NCBI GenBank assembly: GCA_903845315.1
Contig: CAIMWY010000403.1
Span: 1-7,183, forward strand
DNA length: 7,183 bases
Source of the DNA: an uncultured Burkholderiales bacterium
Lineage (GTDB): Bacteria; Pseudomonadota; Gammaproteobacteria; Burkholderiales; Burkholderiaceae
Direction of reading: 5' to 3'
The translations under genes were made by a program, and so were the position numbers. Each line of letters opens with the position of its first letter. The first letter of the stretch is position 1. Positions 6,959 to 7,183 of the stretch are shown one piece after another. The notes under the pieces are model-generated. The model searched no databases, was not told the DNA's origin, and saw nothing but the letters and a program-made list of their open reading frames with translations.

Positions 6959-6984
6959 TTTGCTTGTCACTCTTTTTGATTTTT
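6949..6984 (+). terminator. Intrinsic terminator after petC, directly before sspA
   Basis: GAGTGACA (6949-6956) pairs perfectly with TGTCACTC (6965-6972). The stem extends inward by G6957-T6964 (wobble) and G6958-C6963 to a TTTG loop. Five T (6973-6977), then GA, then five more T (6980-6984) follow. This is a textbook rho-independent terminator for the petABC message. It ends one base before the sspA ribosome binding site. Confidence 0.85.
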
Positions 6985-6989
6985 AGGAG
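6985..6989 (+). promoter_or_regulatory. sspA ribosome binding site
   Basis: AGGAG lies 9 bases before the ATG at 6999 and 12 before the in-frame ATG at 7002. The spacing favours 6999, giving an N-terminus of MMVLYSG. The site directly abuts the terminator T-tract. Confidence 0.75.
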
Positions 6990-6998
6990 CCCCCCATC

Positions 6999-7183
6999 AT
7001 GATGGTGCTTTACTCGGGAACCACGTGTCCCTTTTCTCATCGCTGCCGTTTTGTCCTGTTTGAAAAAGGCATGGACTTTGAAATTCGTGATGTTGATCTC
7101 TACAACAAACCCGAAGATATCAATGTGATGAACCCCTACGGCCAGGTACCTATCTTGGTTGAGCGTGATCTCATTTTGTATGA
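6999..7183 (+). CDS. sspA: SspA, stringent starvation protein A / glutathione S-transferase-fold protein (3' end outside window)
   Basis: Only the first 61 codons are present, and the reading frame is open to the window edge. The visible part is the start of a GST-type thioredoxin fold: VLYSGTTCPFSHRCRFVLFEKG (3-24), then FEIRDVDLYNKPEDI, then NPYGQVPILVE (45-55) with the cis-proline loop expected of the fold. This matches the SspA proteins that follow petC in Burkholderiales. In E. coli SspA binds RNA polymerase and modulates transcription during starvation and phage P1 growth; it lacks GST activity. Here that role is inferred from homology. Cys10 and Cys16 in CPFSHRC stand where GSTs place their active-site residue. 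sspB would be expected next, but it lies outside the window. Confidence 0.9.
   Translation, partial: MMVLYSGTTCPFSHRCRFVLFEKGMDFEIRDVDLYNKPEDINVMNPYGQVPILVERDLILY

Noticed and set aside
1..7183. CRISPR arrays, tRNA or rRNA genes, insertion sequences, phage or toxin-antitoxin genes
   Set aside because: I saw no spaced direct repeats, cloverleaf-like segments, transposase motifs or terminal inverted repeats. All the space is taken by conserved housekeeping genes and two short gaps.

Overview
The window looks like the chromosome of a betaproteobacterium of the order Burkholderiales, most likely Comamonadaceae or a close relative (freshwater types such as Limnohabitans or Rhodoferax would fit). 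This rests on gene order (tatB-tatC-htrA-like-nif3-...-petA-petB-petC-sspA), on protein features I recognise from that group (the basic TatB tail, the PVWY form of the cytochrome b Qo motif, the CPFSHRC start of SspA) and on moderately high G+C judged by eye. No search was run, so the genus is a guess. All genes lie on the plus strand.

Layout. 1-258 is the 3' end of tatB, overlapping tatC (251-1021) by 8 bases. A membrane-anchored DegS-like serine protease follows (1039-2181), then a YbgI/NIF3 metal protein (2178-2951, ATGA overlap), then a PdxA-family dehydrogenase (2954-4024, 2-base gap). These close junctions suggest a single translationally coupled operon. An 81-base gap (4025-4105) holds a probable promoter and a leader with small palindromes. 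The complete cytochrome bc1 operon follows: petA (Rieske, 4106-4705), petB (cytochrome b, 4717-6126) and petC (cytochrome c1, 6148-6906). A 92-base gap carries a strong intrinsic terminator, an overlapping competing hairpin, and then the first 61 codons of sspA (6999 to the window end).

How the genes fit together. TatB and TatC form the twin-arginine translocase, which is the expected route for the folded Rieske Fe-S protein encoded about 3 kb downstream. The protease is an envelope quality-control enzyme. PetABC is the quinol:cytochrome c oxidoreductase of the respiratory chain. YbgI and PdxA have no obvious mechanistic link to the bc1 complex; they are probably cytoplasmic passengers of the upstream operon.

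I find no mobile element, CRISPR array, tRNA, rRNA or undescribed multi-gene system. This is essentially a conserved housekeeping locus. The points most worth a second look are the terminator/competing-hairpin/mini-ORF arrangement right against the sspA ribosome binding site, the Lys-Arg (not Arg-Arg) Tat signal of the Rieske protein, and pdxA sitting between nif3 and petA.
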